Assembly: GCA_030528145.1 (NCBI GenBank)
Contig: JAUMZK010000001.1
Span: 475,931 to 539,930, forward strand
Length of the DNA stretch: 64,000 nt
Direction of reading: 5' to 3'
From: Actinomycetaceae bacterium
GTDB lineage: Bacteria > Actinomycetota > Actinomycetes > Actinomycetales > Actinomycetaceae
Part shown: positions 46,807-54,468 of the stretch, piece after piece
Numbering within the stretch: position 1 is the first letter of the stretch
How the letters are laid out: the number at the start of each line of letters is the position of its first letter
Translations under genes and position numbers: made by a program
Notes under the pieces: model-generated
Databases searched by the model: none
What the model was told of the DNA's origin: nothing
Seen by the model: only the letters and a program-made list of their open reading frames with translations

Positions 46807-47331
46807 ACGAGAAACACCATCATACGTACGCTTACCACAGCCATAGTTACTGGAGCGCTAACGATCTCTGGAATAGGTATTGCCACGGCAACTGAGGCTC
46901 CCGAGAGAACCGCTTCCACATCTGAGAAACAAATAGGCGGCTTTGATTTAGATGCGATCAAACGCGTTGTTAAGCAAGAAATGATTGCTAATAGGAAGTA
47001 CGGTGAATATCAGGATCTTCAGCAGACTCTTAAGACTATAGAAGAAGAAAAAGGACCGAAAGGTGCAGCAGCGAAAGGTGCAATCAAGGCTGCTTTAAAA
47101 GCTTTGAAAGGAATCGGGAAGAAGGCGTGGAATGCAACAATAAATAAACTGCCTATTGCAGACTCGGTTAAGAAATATTTAGGTTATGAGACCGTAATGA
47201 AAGTCTTGAATATTGCTTTCGGATTCGAAGGCACTATTGAGAACATGATCACCAACGCTCTAAAGTCAATTGGTGTCCCCTCTTGGGCTGCTGGAATCGT
47301 GGCTCGCACCATTGTTCTCGTGCTCTTATAG
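46807..47331 (+). CDS. Secreted cationic helical protein with ACG start (candidate bacteriocin)
   Basis: The frame has no ATG, GTG or TTG before Met at 46981, yet a full signal peptide lies upstream: from ACG at 46807, RNTIIRTLTTAIVTGAL then SGIGIATATEA. GGAG (46796-46799) is seven bases before the ACG, ideal spacing, so ACG is either a rare start or a mutated ATG. The 174-residue product has a Glu/Lys linker, a Lys/Ala-rich helix (AAAKGAIKAALKALKGIGKK) and a hydrophobic end (WAAGIVARTIVLVLL). A TTGACA box lies at 46701. No known family is recognised. A small membrane gene follows 7 bases later, as in the first module. Confidence 0.55.
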   Translation, partial: TRNTIIRTLTTAIVTGALTISGIGIATATEAPERTASTSEKQIGGFDLDAIKRVVKQEMIANRKYGEYQDLQQTLKTIEEEKGPKGAAAKGAIKAALKALKGIGKKAWNATINKLPIADSVKKYLGYETVMKVLNIAFGFEGTIENMITNALKSIGVPSWAAGIVARTIVLVLL

Positions 47332-47338
47332 GAGTGGA

Positions 47339-47617
47339 ATGGTAGTCTCTAACCAGAATACGGTCCGTAACGAGTATGTCCCAATCTGTACTGGGACGGT
47401 TGCGATGGTGTGTTCAGCTAGGCTTGCGTTCGAAATACTTTCAAGCGCTCGCGATGTGCTGTTTATAATGCCATTAGTTATAGTCTGCGCATCGGGACTC
47501 GTTTCCTATGTGTTTAAATGTGAAGCGAAATATAAGTGGCTAGCCATGCTAGTTCCTCTCATTGTTACTGCGGTAGTTTCACGTTTGGTATTTGGTTTGC
47601 CAGTAATCTTTCGATAG
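47339..47617 (+). CDS. Small membrane protein, possible immunity partner
   Basis: 92 residues from the ATG at 47339, preceded by GGAG overlapping the end of the upstream gene region. Two to three hydrophobic helices (LFIMPLVIVCASGLVSYVF, then WLAMLVPLIVTAVVSRLVF). No family recognised. Its position directly after a secreted cationic protein mirrors the pair at 44172-45158. Confidence 0.5.
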   Translation: MVVSNQNTVRNEYVPICTGTVAMVCSARLAFEILSSARDVLFIMPLVIVCASGLVSYVFKCEAKYKWLAMLVPLIVTAVVSRLVFGLPVIFR

Positions 47618-47728
47618 CGTTACGGATCCAATATGTGAAAAACGATTACGGTCAGATTGGCAATTTTGGGCAGGATTAAAGGAAATTGGGGTCTTATAAC
47701 CATTAAGTGTCTTTTGCCGGATGTGTCG

Positions 47729-47811
47729 TTAGTGTGAGTGTACGGTCCAGCTTTTGCGGATGGATATGTCTGGGTGGTAATCAGTTTTGATGAGGTCGAT
47801 GGCGTTGTCCC
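47729..47811 (-). pseudogene. 3' end fragment of the gene also seen at 63855-64000
   Basis: The minus strand reads DNAIDLIKTDYHPDISIRK then SWTVHSH and a stop, parallel to DSALDLTKADYYSDRTIRK, GWVGRSY and stop at the right edge of the window. Similarity continues ~40 bases past the stop (GACAC..CC..AAAAG..ACTTAA). The upstream part is missing, replaced by the ABC transporter remnant. Confidence 0.6.
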
Positions 47812-48205
47812 ATTTTTCAGAGCTACTTGAGATGGTTGATCTAAACGAGTGCCAAAATAAGCAAATCAGCTCACTATCTTTAGATATGCGTCAACGGCTT
47901 GGTTTAGCGTGTGCCATTGATGGAGAGCATGAGGATTATATTCTCGATGAACCAACCAATGGTCTCGAGTATACAGGTATTACGTGGCTTTGGGAATTGC
48001 TCCGAAACAAAGCAATAATGGTGCAACGGTATTCGTTACTAGTCATCACCTCGATGAGCTTTCGACTACAATTGACAGCACAATAGGTATCGAATATGGA
48101 AAATTTATCGGAGAATATTCTCTAGCATCAGACGATACGAAATCGCTTCAGGATTTTTATCAGGAAGTAGTCGGCTTCTCTAAAGCTTTAGGAGCAGAAC
48201 AATGA
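47811..48205 (+). pseudogene. ABC transporter ATPase, truncated and frameshifted
   Basis: Only the C-terminal half of the ATPase remains: signature SLSLDMRQRLGLACAI, Walker B EDYILDEPTNGLE, then, after a shift near 48010-48030, the H-loop region in another frame (ATVFVTSHHLDELSTTIDS). The N-terminal half with Walker A is missing. The type resembles lantibiotic-immunity/bacitracin ABC exporters. Its end overlaps the next ATG as ATGA. Confidence 0.75.
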
Positions 48206-48440
48206 AGATTTTCTTGTTAGAGTTTTTTCGGATAGATATCGGCGTATGGCGCTAATCGTTGGTGCTGTATTCTTCTCTGCTCTCACCTTCATTTCACTGC
48301 TATCGATAGTCGGGCTCGTTTTTTGGATCGCCCTGCTTGTCGCAACAACGTTGTGTGTCATAGGGCTTGTAGTAGACGCGGCAATTTTCCGCAAGGCTGC
48401 GATACAACGAGCGATCGCCGCCAACAAAGACAGCAGGTGA
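48202..48440 (+). pseudogene. Remnant of ABC-2 permease
   Basis: ATG at 48202 gives MKIFLLEFFRIDIGVWR and a stop; an overlapping ATG at 48246 continues in another frame with two hydrophobic helices (LIVGAVFFSALTFISLLSI and FWIALLVATTLCVIGLVV) and a basic tail. Start MKIFLLEF-like segments and position after the ATPase suggest a permease cut to ~80 residues by a frameshift and deletion. The 48246-48440 part could also be translated alone. Confidence 0.5.
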
Positions 48441-48676
48441 AGGGTAAGCCGAATAATGAAAATCGCACAACGCAGGGTGACACAGCGTTCTACAGGTCAC
48501 TCCGAAAATTTAACAGTCGATCATTACGAGCAATATCGGAAAAATGTCCAGAACTGTTACGTGCTGAGACCAAATATCTAAAATCAGAATTATCTGATTT
48601 ACTAAAGAAAACCGACGAAAAGGTCCGTAGCTATTGGAGTGAGCCCTTACCCGCTCCACTTTCACGTCGGGTTTGA
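48437..48676 (+). CDS. Small basic protein of unknown function
   Basis: GTG at 48437 overlaps the preceding stop (GTGA) and gives a 79-residue charged, probably helical protein (FYRSLRKFNSRSLRAISEK and ELSDLLKKTDEKVRSYW). No domain recognised. Coupling to the upstream frame hints that it is or was translated; it may equally be leftover sequence in a decayed region. Confidence 0.35.
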   Translation: MKGKPNNENRTTQGDTAFYRSLRKFNSRSLRAISEKCPELLRAETKYLKSELSDLLKKTDEKVRSYWSEPLPAPLSRRV

Positions 48677-48847
48677 AAAGTCGGCGTTTGTGTTAGCGGG
48701 TACGCCCCGGGGGTATGGAAAATCGGTTACATCAGCGGGTTGAGATCTTACGTTAGCGAGTATCATGTTTCCCTTGTATAATCTATGCTCAGGATTAAAA
48801 GCGCTAAGGGATCGCGAAATTAAGACTGCTTCACAAGGAGGTGTGTA

Positions 48848-49363
48848 GTGAGATCGTATGAGTCCGGTGCTGAACTGGCTGCTGAGATTGCTAAGCGTGG
48901 AAGTCTTTTTATCAGTGAGTTCGCGAGCGTTCCTGATTATGGTTGGGATCTGCTGGTTGATGGTGTTGACCGCACACCCCGTCAGATGATCGCCTACCAA
49001 GTAGGCTGGATGGAGCTGTTGCTTGGTTGGGAGCGGGATGAACAAGCGGGCAAAGAAGTGGTGACTCCTGCTCCAGGGTTTAAGTGGAACCAGTTGGGCG
49101 GCTTGTACGAGCAGTTCTACCAGCACTGGGCACAGTCAGCAGCAGAAGAGCTGATCAACAGGTTTAAGATCCTGCTTGGCGAGGTAATCCAAATGGTAGG
49201 TGACTTAACTGAAACAGAACTGTTCGAGCCAAATCAGCGGACCTGGGCGTCTTCCACGCCGTCAGCATGGCCTGTATGGAAATGGGTGCATATCAACACA
49301 GTCGCTCCGTTTACGACGTTCCGGACCAAGGTTAGAAAGTGGAAGAAACTATCTGCTTGCTAG
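48848..49363 (+). CDS. ClbS/DfsB-family four-helix protein
   Basis: 171 residues from a GTG with AGGAGG upstream. The family marks are PRQMIAYQVGWMELLLGWER, APGFKWNQLGGLYEQFYQHW and FTTFRTKVRKWKK at the end. ClbS is a cyclopropane hydrolase protecting colibactin producers, and DfsB-type relatives are DinB-like helical bundles; the substrate here is unknown. The 3' end overlaps the converging truncated ABC-F gene by 15 bases. It looks intact, unlike most of its island neighbours. Confidence 0.8.
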   Translation: MRSYESGAELAAEIAKRGSLFISEFASVPDYGWDLLVDGVDRTPRQMIAYQVGWMELLLGWERDEQAGKEVVTPAPGFKWNQLGGLYEQFYQHWAQSAAEELINRFKILLGEVIQMVGDLTETELFEPNQRTWASSTPSAWPVWKWVHINTVAPFTTFRTKVRKWKKLSAC

Positions 49364-49906
49364 CTGCCTGGCACGCTGATCGGGTGAAAGTGTCGCCACC
49401 GATCGGTTGCCCCCAAAACCCATAAACTCTGCAAGATTCAGTCTGTCAAACGTTTCGTCTACTCGCCTATCCACCGACCATGCGTCCAGGCAATTTAACT
49501 GGGCGAGGATCTGGTCGTATTCCGACGCAAGAAGAGTCTGACCAATAGCTATAGACTCGGTAACCTGCTCAAAACGCGCCAGCAGTTTCTTCAATGGCAT
49601 TAAAGCTACATCAACGAACTGCGCAACACTACCATCGAATGTTTGCGGATCGGGAAGGCACTGTGAAACAACACCAGAAATAACGCTCCCTGAATCGGGT
49701 GTCACATCACCCGAAACAATTTTCAAAAGCGTGGACTTACCGACCCCGTTCGGACCAACCAAAAAGGCGCGCTCACCGTTGGAAACACGCAAGCTCACCT
49801 GGTCAAGGACACGACGCGAACCATAAGAAAAGGAAATATCATCGAGGACAATTTCAGGCAAAATGATCTCCGGGACGTAACAAAAGCTCAAGTCACACCT
49901 CAGCAC
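49349..49906 (-). pseudogene. ABC-F ATPase, truncated at the first signature motif
   Basis: 185 residues covering the start of the first nucleotide-binding domain: VLDDISFSYGSRRVLDQVSL, Walker A VGPNGVGKSTLLKIVSG, and a degenerate signature ATLSPDQRARQLASR then stop. Intact ABC-F proteins (ribosome protection such as Msr/Vga, or Uup/EttA) are ~500-550 residues with two domains, so two thirds is missing, including Walker B. It overlaps the ClbS-like gene at the 3' end. Confidence 0.75.
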
Positions 49907-50172
49907 GGCTGAGTAGAGATCATATAGTCACCGGAACGACACACTCCTCAATTCACGCATGCCATCAACATATACGTACAGCTCAAGCATACCCGACGGC
50001 GAGCTGAAAAATTTCATATGTATCTACAGCAGATCCAGATTCCTACTTGACGCCGGTAAACTCAACTGGAAACTCCTTCACAGTATCTGCCTCTAACCCC
50101 ACCAAAATCCCAAGAGCAATCACCCCTCTCGCTACTGGTGTAGACCCAACTGTATTCCCGCTTCAGTTCCCC

Positions 50173-51468
50173 CTATTCGGGCAAAGCATCAGTAGGGATG
50201 TCGCCCTCGATATTATGAATCCGCGAGCCCGCGCCACTCGCTTCAAGTTTCCCAATATTTAGGTGATTAATCTTTGCGCCTTCGCTGACTTCGAAACTCA
50301 CTAAATTCTCTCCAGCGGTCGCAACTGTCCCTGCGAGTGTAAGATTTTCGATAACTGCGCCTGGCTTTACGGAAACGCCATTGGCTTGCAACTCCATTTG
50401 GACACCTTTTACTAGACTCATGCCGGTGCCACCGGTAGTACGCACGTCACCACTGACCTCAATTGTTCCCACTGGTTTCGATATTTGTATTCCTATGGCG
50501 CCGTCACCATGAGTGGTGATCGATTCAAATTTGGCAGATTCTACCGTGCCGTCATACACGTTAAAGCCGCGCGCGCCCAACCCGTTGGTAACTATAGGGG
50601 CGTTGATTTCGAGGACGCCCATCTGCCCAAAGTTCACGAATCCAATCCCAGAAGCACCATGAGAAGTAATAGGAGCGTTCGCCACCCATTTAGGGGTGTG
50701 CCCCCACAAATCCAAAACCATGTCGTTGGCACCATGCGTGGTAATTTCCGCATTATTTTCCACGCGTTGCACGGTAGCACCACCGAGGACGAAAACTCCA
50801 GCAGATATCTTATCGGGAGTGCCTTGGCTAATACCGCCATCGGTGTATATTTCGCGCGTTTCGATCAGATCTGCCGTAAAACTGCCACCCGTTAGCTTAC
50901 CGTCACGGTCCGTGTACCCATCTACGAATATGCCACTGCCACGCACGGGTTTGTCCGCTTGACCTATTCTGATTCCTTCTAGAGTCGCGGTGAATTTGGT
51001 GTTTGGGTCGGCGCTCCGGTTCCAGAGTGTGAAGGCGCCCTGCAACACGTCTACGCCAAACCCGTGTGGCTGTTCACTGCGACCGCGCACGTCGGCACTC
51101 TTTACCCACACATCCGTGGCTTCCACGCGCATACCTTTTTGAGCATTTTCCACGGCTATATAGATTTGACCACTGGTAGTGACATTTTCGAGGACGATGG
51201 TTCCGCCGTCTTCGACCGTGGTGTCGTTGTAGATTGCGACCTCGTAGTCCAAAGTGTTGATAGTCAGGTTTTTTATAGTGTTTCCCGAGGTCAGGCGCAC
51301 CCCTTTAGCCTTGAATTCTAGTTCGGCACCGTCCTTGCCCACCAAAGTTGTTCCCACCGGAAGCGTAATTGAGGGCGACCCGGTAATTTTCCCTTCAATT
51401 TCGATTATTTCCGTTTTGCTTTCGAGGGCTTGAGCGAGTTCTTTCGCTGATGTGACTACCATTGGCAT
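50173..51468 (-). CDS. Right-handed beta-helix repeat protein of unknown function
   Basis: 431 residues with no signal peptide or membrane segment. Spaced repeats suggest a parallel beta helix: THGANDMVLDLWG, TSHGASGIGFVNFG, TNGLGARGFNVYDG, THGDGAIGIQISK recur about every 30-40 residues. The N-terminus (VTSAKELAQALESKTEIIEIEG) resembles pectate-lyase-type beta helices (entry strand with a Leu-rich AxALxS segment). No catalytic residues can be assigned. Native by its sequence-word content (three GAGGACG copies). It could be an intracellular protein or a secreted one that lost its leader. Confidence 0.65.
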   Translation of the reverse strand: MPMVVTSAKELAQALESKTEIIEIEGKITGSPSITLPVGTTLVGKDGAELEFKAKGVRLTSGNTIKNLTINTLDYEVAIYNDTTVEDGGTIVLENVTTSGQIYIAVENAQKGMRVEATDVWVKSADVRGRSEQPHGFGVDVLQGAFTLWNRSADPNTKFTATLEGIRIGQADKPVRGSGIFVDGYTDRDGKLTGGSFTADLIETREIYTDGGISQGTPDKISAGVFVLGGATVQRVENNAEITTHGANDMVLDLWGHTPKWVANAPITSHGASGIGFVNFGQMGVLEINAPIVTNGLGARGFNVYDGTVESAKFESITTHGDGAIGIQISKPVGTIEVSGDVRTTGGTGMSLVKGVQMELQANGVSVKPGAVIENLTLAGTVATAGENLVSFEVSEGAKINHLNIGKLEASGAGSRIHNIEGDIPTDALPE

Positions 51469-51607
51469 CTCGATTCTGTGCGTTAGTTTCTTTTAACGCT
51501 ATCAAAGATGGAGGTGAGCCTCTACAGGAGAAACCCGTGAAACATTGCGAGCGCGCCCAACTGTGCCGGCTCGACCCACTCTTTAGGCAGTATTTTGGGG
51601 TTACGCT

Positions 51608-52129
51608 TTACGCTTCCTCTCTAATATTTGCGCCTTCTAACAGCAACAATTTTTTCTTCATCCAAGCTCCTCCACGATAGTTTCCGACCTCGCCAGTGCT
51701 GTAGATTACGCGGTGGCACGGCAGCAGGATTGCCACCGGATTTGTGGCGCACGCGCTCGCTACCGCGCGCACTGCTTTCGCTCTGCCCACCACCTCGGCT
51801 AAATCCTTGTAGCTCACCGTTTTTCCATACGGGATCTGAGCAAGCCCGCGCCACACGTCTGCCCGGAAGGCGCCCTCGGGAATTGCCAAAGGTACTGTAA
51901 AAGTCCGTCGCGTAAGCGCAAAATATTCTGTAAGCTGCGTCCTCGCCAATTCCGCAAATTCAGTATTTTCGAGGACTCCGCACGGTCGTTCCCCTGGTAG
52001 CCAGATCCGCGCTACTCCCCTTGGCGACGCCCCCACCCAGATTCTGCCCACCGGCGAGTCCACGGGAACATACTTCAGCATGTCTGGCGTTACCGGCGTC
52101 CTCTTCATAAAACTATTTTTGATTACCAT
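51608..52129 (-). CDS. ogt: Methylated-DNA--protein-cysteine methyltransferase
   Basis: Suicide DNA-repair protein removing O6-alkyl groups from guanine. The active Cys lies in ILLPCHRVIYSTG; EVGNYRGG and the IPYGKTVSYKDLAEVVG helix-turn-helix are typical. 173 residues, or 166 from the second Met at 52108; neither start has a strong ribosome binding site. Divergent from the nitroreductase gene. Confidence 0.95.
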   Translation of the reverse strand: MVIKNSFMKRTPVTPDMLKYVPVDSPVGRIWVGASPRGVARIWLPGERPCGVLENTEFAELARTQLTEYFALTRRTFTVPLAIPEGAFRADVWRGLAQIPYGKTVSYKDLAEVVGRAKAVRAVASACATNPVAILLPCHRVIYSTGEVGNYRGGAWMKKKLLLLEGANIREEA

Positions 52130-52258
52130 GCCACGCGGCGCTGCTTGACGGCGGTTTCCGTTTCCTCCAAGTACTGGCTGGTTTTTGGAGCCCGCAGCAT
52201 TTCTGAGTATTCATGCCAAACTGGTAACAGGCGGGTTCAATACTGGAAGGAAAATGGC

Positions 52259-53125
52259 ATGTTTACAATAACTAATCCTAGCGCTCAGTCCCATCCCGAG
52301 GACGCTGCGAAAGTAAGCCCTCCAGTTCCAGATACGGATCCCTCGCGGCAAGCACCCACCACGAGGCTCTCGAACGAAACTATCGACCTGCTGATGCGCC
52401 ACCGTTCTATCCGCCAGTTCCAGGACAAGCCGGTCGGCGAGGACATCATAGAAACACTTCTTGATGTTGCCCGGCGCGCTGCCACTTACGCCTACCATCA
52501 GCAAGTCACGTTCATTCGCGTCACTGACGTAAAAATACGTGACGCCCTCGCGAAAATCGGTCAACAACCTTACATTGGTGGCGATAAGGGCGAACTGGTA
52601 ATTTTTGTGGCAGACCTTTACCGCAATGCTCGGATCCGCCAGGACGCTGGCGCATCCACAGAACCTTTGGAGCGTTACACCGCCTACCACGCTGCTGTAG
52701 CTGACGTAATGATTAGCGCCCAAAACTATGTGGTAGCCGCAGAATCTTTGGGGCTCGGAACCGTCTATTTGGGTTGTATTGGAAACGATCCCGCCCAGGT
52801 AATCAAATTGTTGTCCCTACCTGCGCTCACGTTCCCAATTGTCGGCGTCTTGGTGGGTCACCCGGCGCAAGAGCCGCAATTTAAGCCGCGCCTACCCAAG
52901 TCGTGGACGGTAGGCGAAAATGCCTATCCCCAAATTGATACTGAGAACGCCGCCGCAGACTTGCAAGCCTACGACGCAGAGGTAGCGCGCTACTACGACA
53001 TGCGGGACCTGAACCGCCGCGTAGACACATTTAGCACGCAAATTGCCACAAAACTGGGCAATTCAGCTACTGAAACCGCACCATTCCGCCAGGTTTTCGA
53101 TGCCCAAGGCGTCAACCTGCACTAG
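52259..53125 (+). CDS. NfsA-type NAD(P)H-dependent nitroreductase
   Basis: 288 residues from the ATG at 52259, which follows GGAAGGAA; the open frame to 52145 is not used. FMN-binding RHRSIRQFQDKPV, SAQNYVVAAESLGLGTVYLGCIG and GHPAQEPQFKPRLPK are characteristic of the NfsA group. Flavin reductase acting on nitro compounds, quinones or flavins; true substrate unknown. Single gene. Confidence 0.92.
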   Translation: MFTITNPSAQSHPEDAAKVSPPVPDTDPSRQAPTTRLSNETIDLLMRHRSIRQFQDKPVGEDIIETLLDVARRAATYAYHQQVTFIRVTDVKIRDALAKIGQQPYIGGDKGELVIFVADLYRNARIRQDAGASTEPLERYTAYHAAVADVMISAQNYVVAAESLGLGTVYLGCIGNDPAQVIKLLSLPALTFPIVGVLVGHPAQEPQFKPRLPKSWTVGENAYPQIDTENAAADLQAYDAEVARYYDMRDLNRRVDTFSTQIATKLGNSATETAPFRQVFDAQGVNLH

Positions 53126-53377
53126 GGTCTACTTGTGAAGATTTTAAGCAGATACTGCCAGCCCACGGTAGTGCGTTTGTAGACGGAGTTGCGTACCGAT
53201 TTCTTTGGGTTCTTCAAATGCCCCATGCCTTTTGCCGTAGATGAGACCGACGGCGTATTTGAGCCGCCCGGTGGCGCGGGCTTTATATTGACTTTTTGAG
53301 GTTTGGTTTGCGAATCTTGAATATCTTCGCCCTCCTAACTTCCAGTTTATAGCTAGCGCGCAAACGCCTACGGAGAT

Positions 53378-54250
53378 CTACGGCGTAAGCCTCCCGGAGT
53401 AGACGTTGAATTCGTTTCCGCGAACGAAGCCTGCCAAGAAAATGTCGCATTCACGCGCTAGTTCGACAGCCAGCGATGTAGCGGAGGAAATGGCTACGGC
53501 GGCGGGTACGCCAGCGGTCATGGTTTTTTGGATCATTTCGAAGCTGGCTCGCGAGGAAAACCCGAGGATTTTGTCGCTTAAGTCAACGCCTTGCATAAGC
53601 GCGGCCCCGATGACTTTGTCAGTGGCGTTGTGCCGCCCAACGTCTTCGCGCAATATCAGCAATTCGCCCGCTTGGTTGAACAAACCAGTAGCGTGAGTAG
53701 CCCCCGTTTGGACGAACATTTTTTGGCTTTGGCGCAACAAATCTGGAATGCGCACCACCAATGCGGGGTCGACTTGCAACGGTGTAACCGGCGCTTTCCG
53801 TTTTTCCATCACCTGTGCAATTGTGGCAGTCCCACATACTCCGCAACTGGAGTTAGCAGTAAAATTCCGTCTCAATCGTGCCACTTCACTGCCTTGCGGT
53901 AACGTTACCGACAATACGTTGTAGGTATTTGTGTGCGCCAACACCTGTTCGCCCAGCGCGTCGGAACCGAAGTTTTTTGCCGGTCCGGAAAGCGTCACTG
54001 CCGAGCTGTCCGCTCCCCCGCAGTAACGTGCCGCAATTACGTCGCTCGCCCGGGAAATAATGCCCTCGGAAAACAAGAATCCGTGCACTAATTCAATGTC
54101 GTGCCCAGGCGTCCTCATTGTAGTAATGAGCGGTTCCCCGCCCACGCGCACTTCTAAAGGTTCTTCCACAGCTAACGTATCGGTGCGCATTGCCCGAGGA
54201 CGCGCGCCCCCAACGCGCACAACTGTGGTCTTCTTTGTTACCCGGCTCAA
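53378..54250 (-). CDS. fdhD: Formate dehydrogenase accessory sulfurtransferase FdhD
   Basis: FdhD passes sulfur to the molybdenum cofactor of formate dehydrogenases. The CxxC loop is SSCGVCGTA; LREDVGRHNATDKVIGAAL and GFSSRASFEMIQKTMTAG are conserved. 290 residues. It lies 218 bases downstream of the YdeP-type oxidoreductase gene, which it presumably serves. Confidence 0.95.
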   Translation of the reverse strand: MSRVTKKTTVVRVGGARPRAMRTDTLAVEEPLEVRVGGEPLITTMRTPGHDIELVHGFLFSEGIISRASDVIAARYCGGADSSAVTLSGPAKNFGSDALGEQVLAHTNTYNVLSVTLPQGSEVARLRRNFTANSSCGVCGTATIAQVMEKRKAPVTPLQVDPALVVRIPDLLRQSQKMFVQTGATHATGLFNQAGELLILREDVGRHNATDKVIGAALMQGVDLSDKILGFSSRASFEMIQKTMTAGVPAAVAISSATSLAVELARECDIFLAGFVRGNEFNVYSGRLTP

Positions 54251-54468
54251 AGCTATCCTTACTCGTCTTTGCCTATTGCCCCGCGACTTTAGCTGGTTGC
54301 CGCGCGAGTTTATTTTTCAGACCGCAACTTAGTGCCTCAACTTCCCGCCCCAATTTTTCCGAGGACGCGCGCCCAGTTCGCACTAAACTGGCGGGAACGC
54401 CGCATTTGCAAAAGTCACGCACGCATGAAGTGACCGCGCGTAAGCGCAGTCACATTCCTTAAGCCGAC

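Noticed and set aside
50047..50170. Plus-strand frame reading TPVNSTGNSFTVSASNPTK and onward
   Set aside because: Protein-like composition but short, without start or ribosome binding site, and it runs into the antisense of the beta-helix gene.
42676..50172. Island as an integrative element with tRNA-Gly attachment site
   Set aside because: No integrase gene and no second copy of the tRNA 3' end were found, so classical site-specific integration is not supported.
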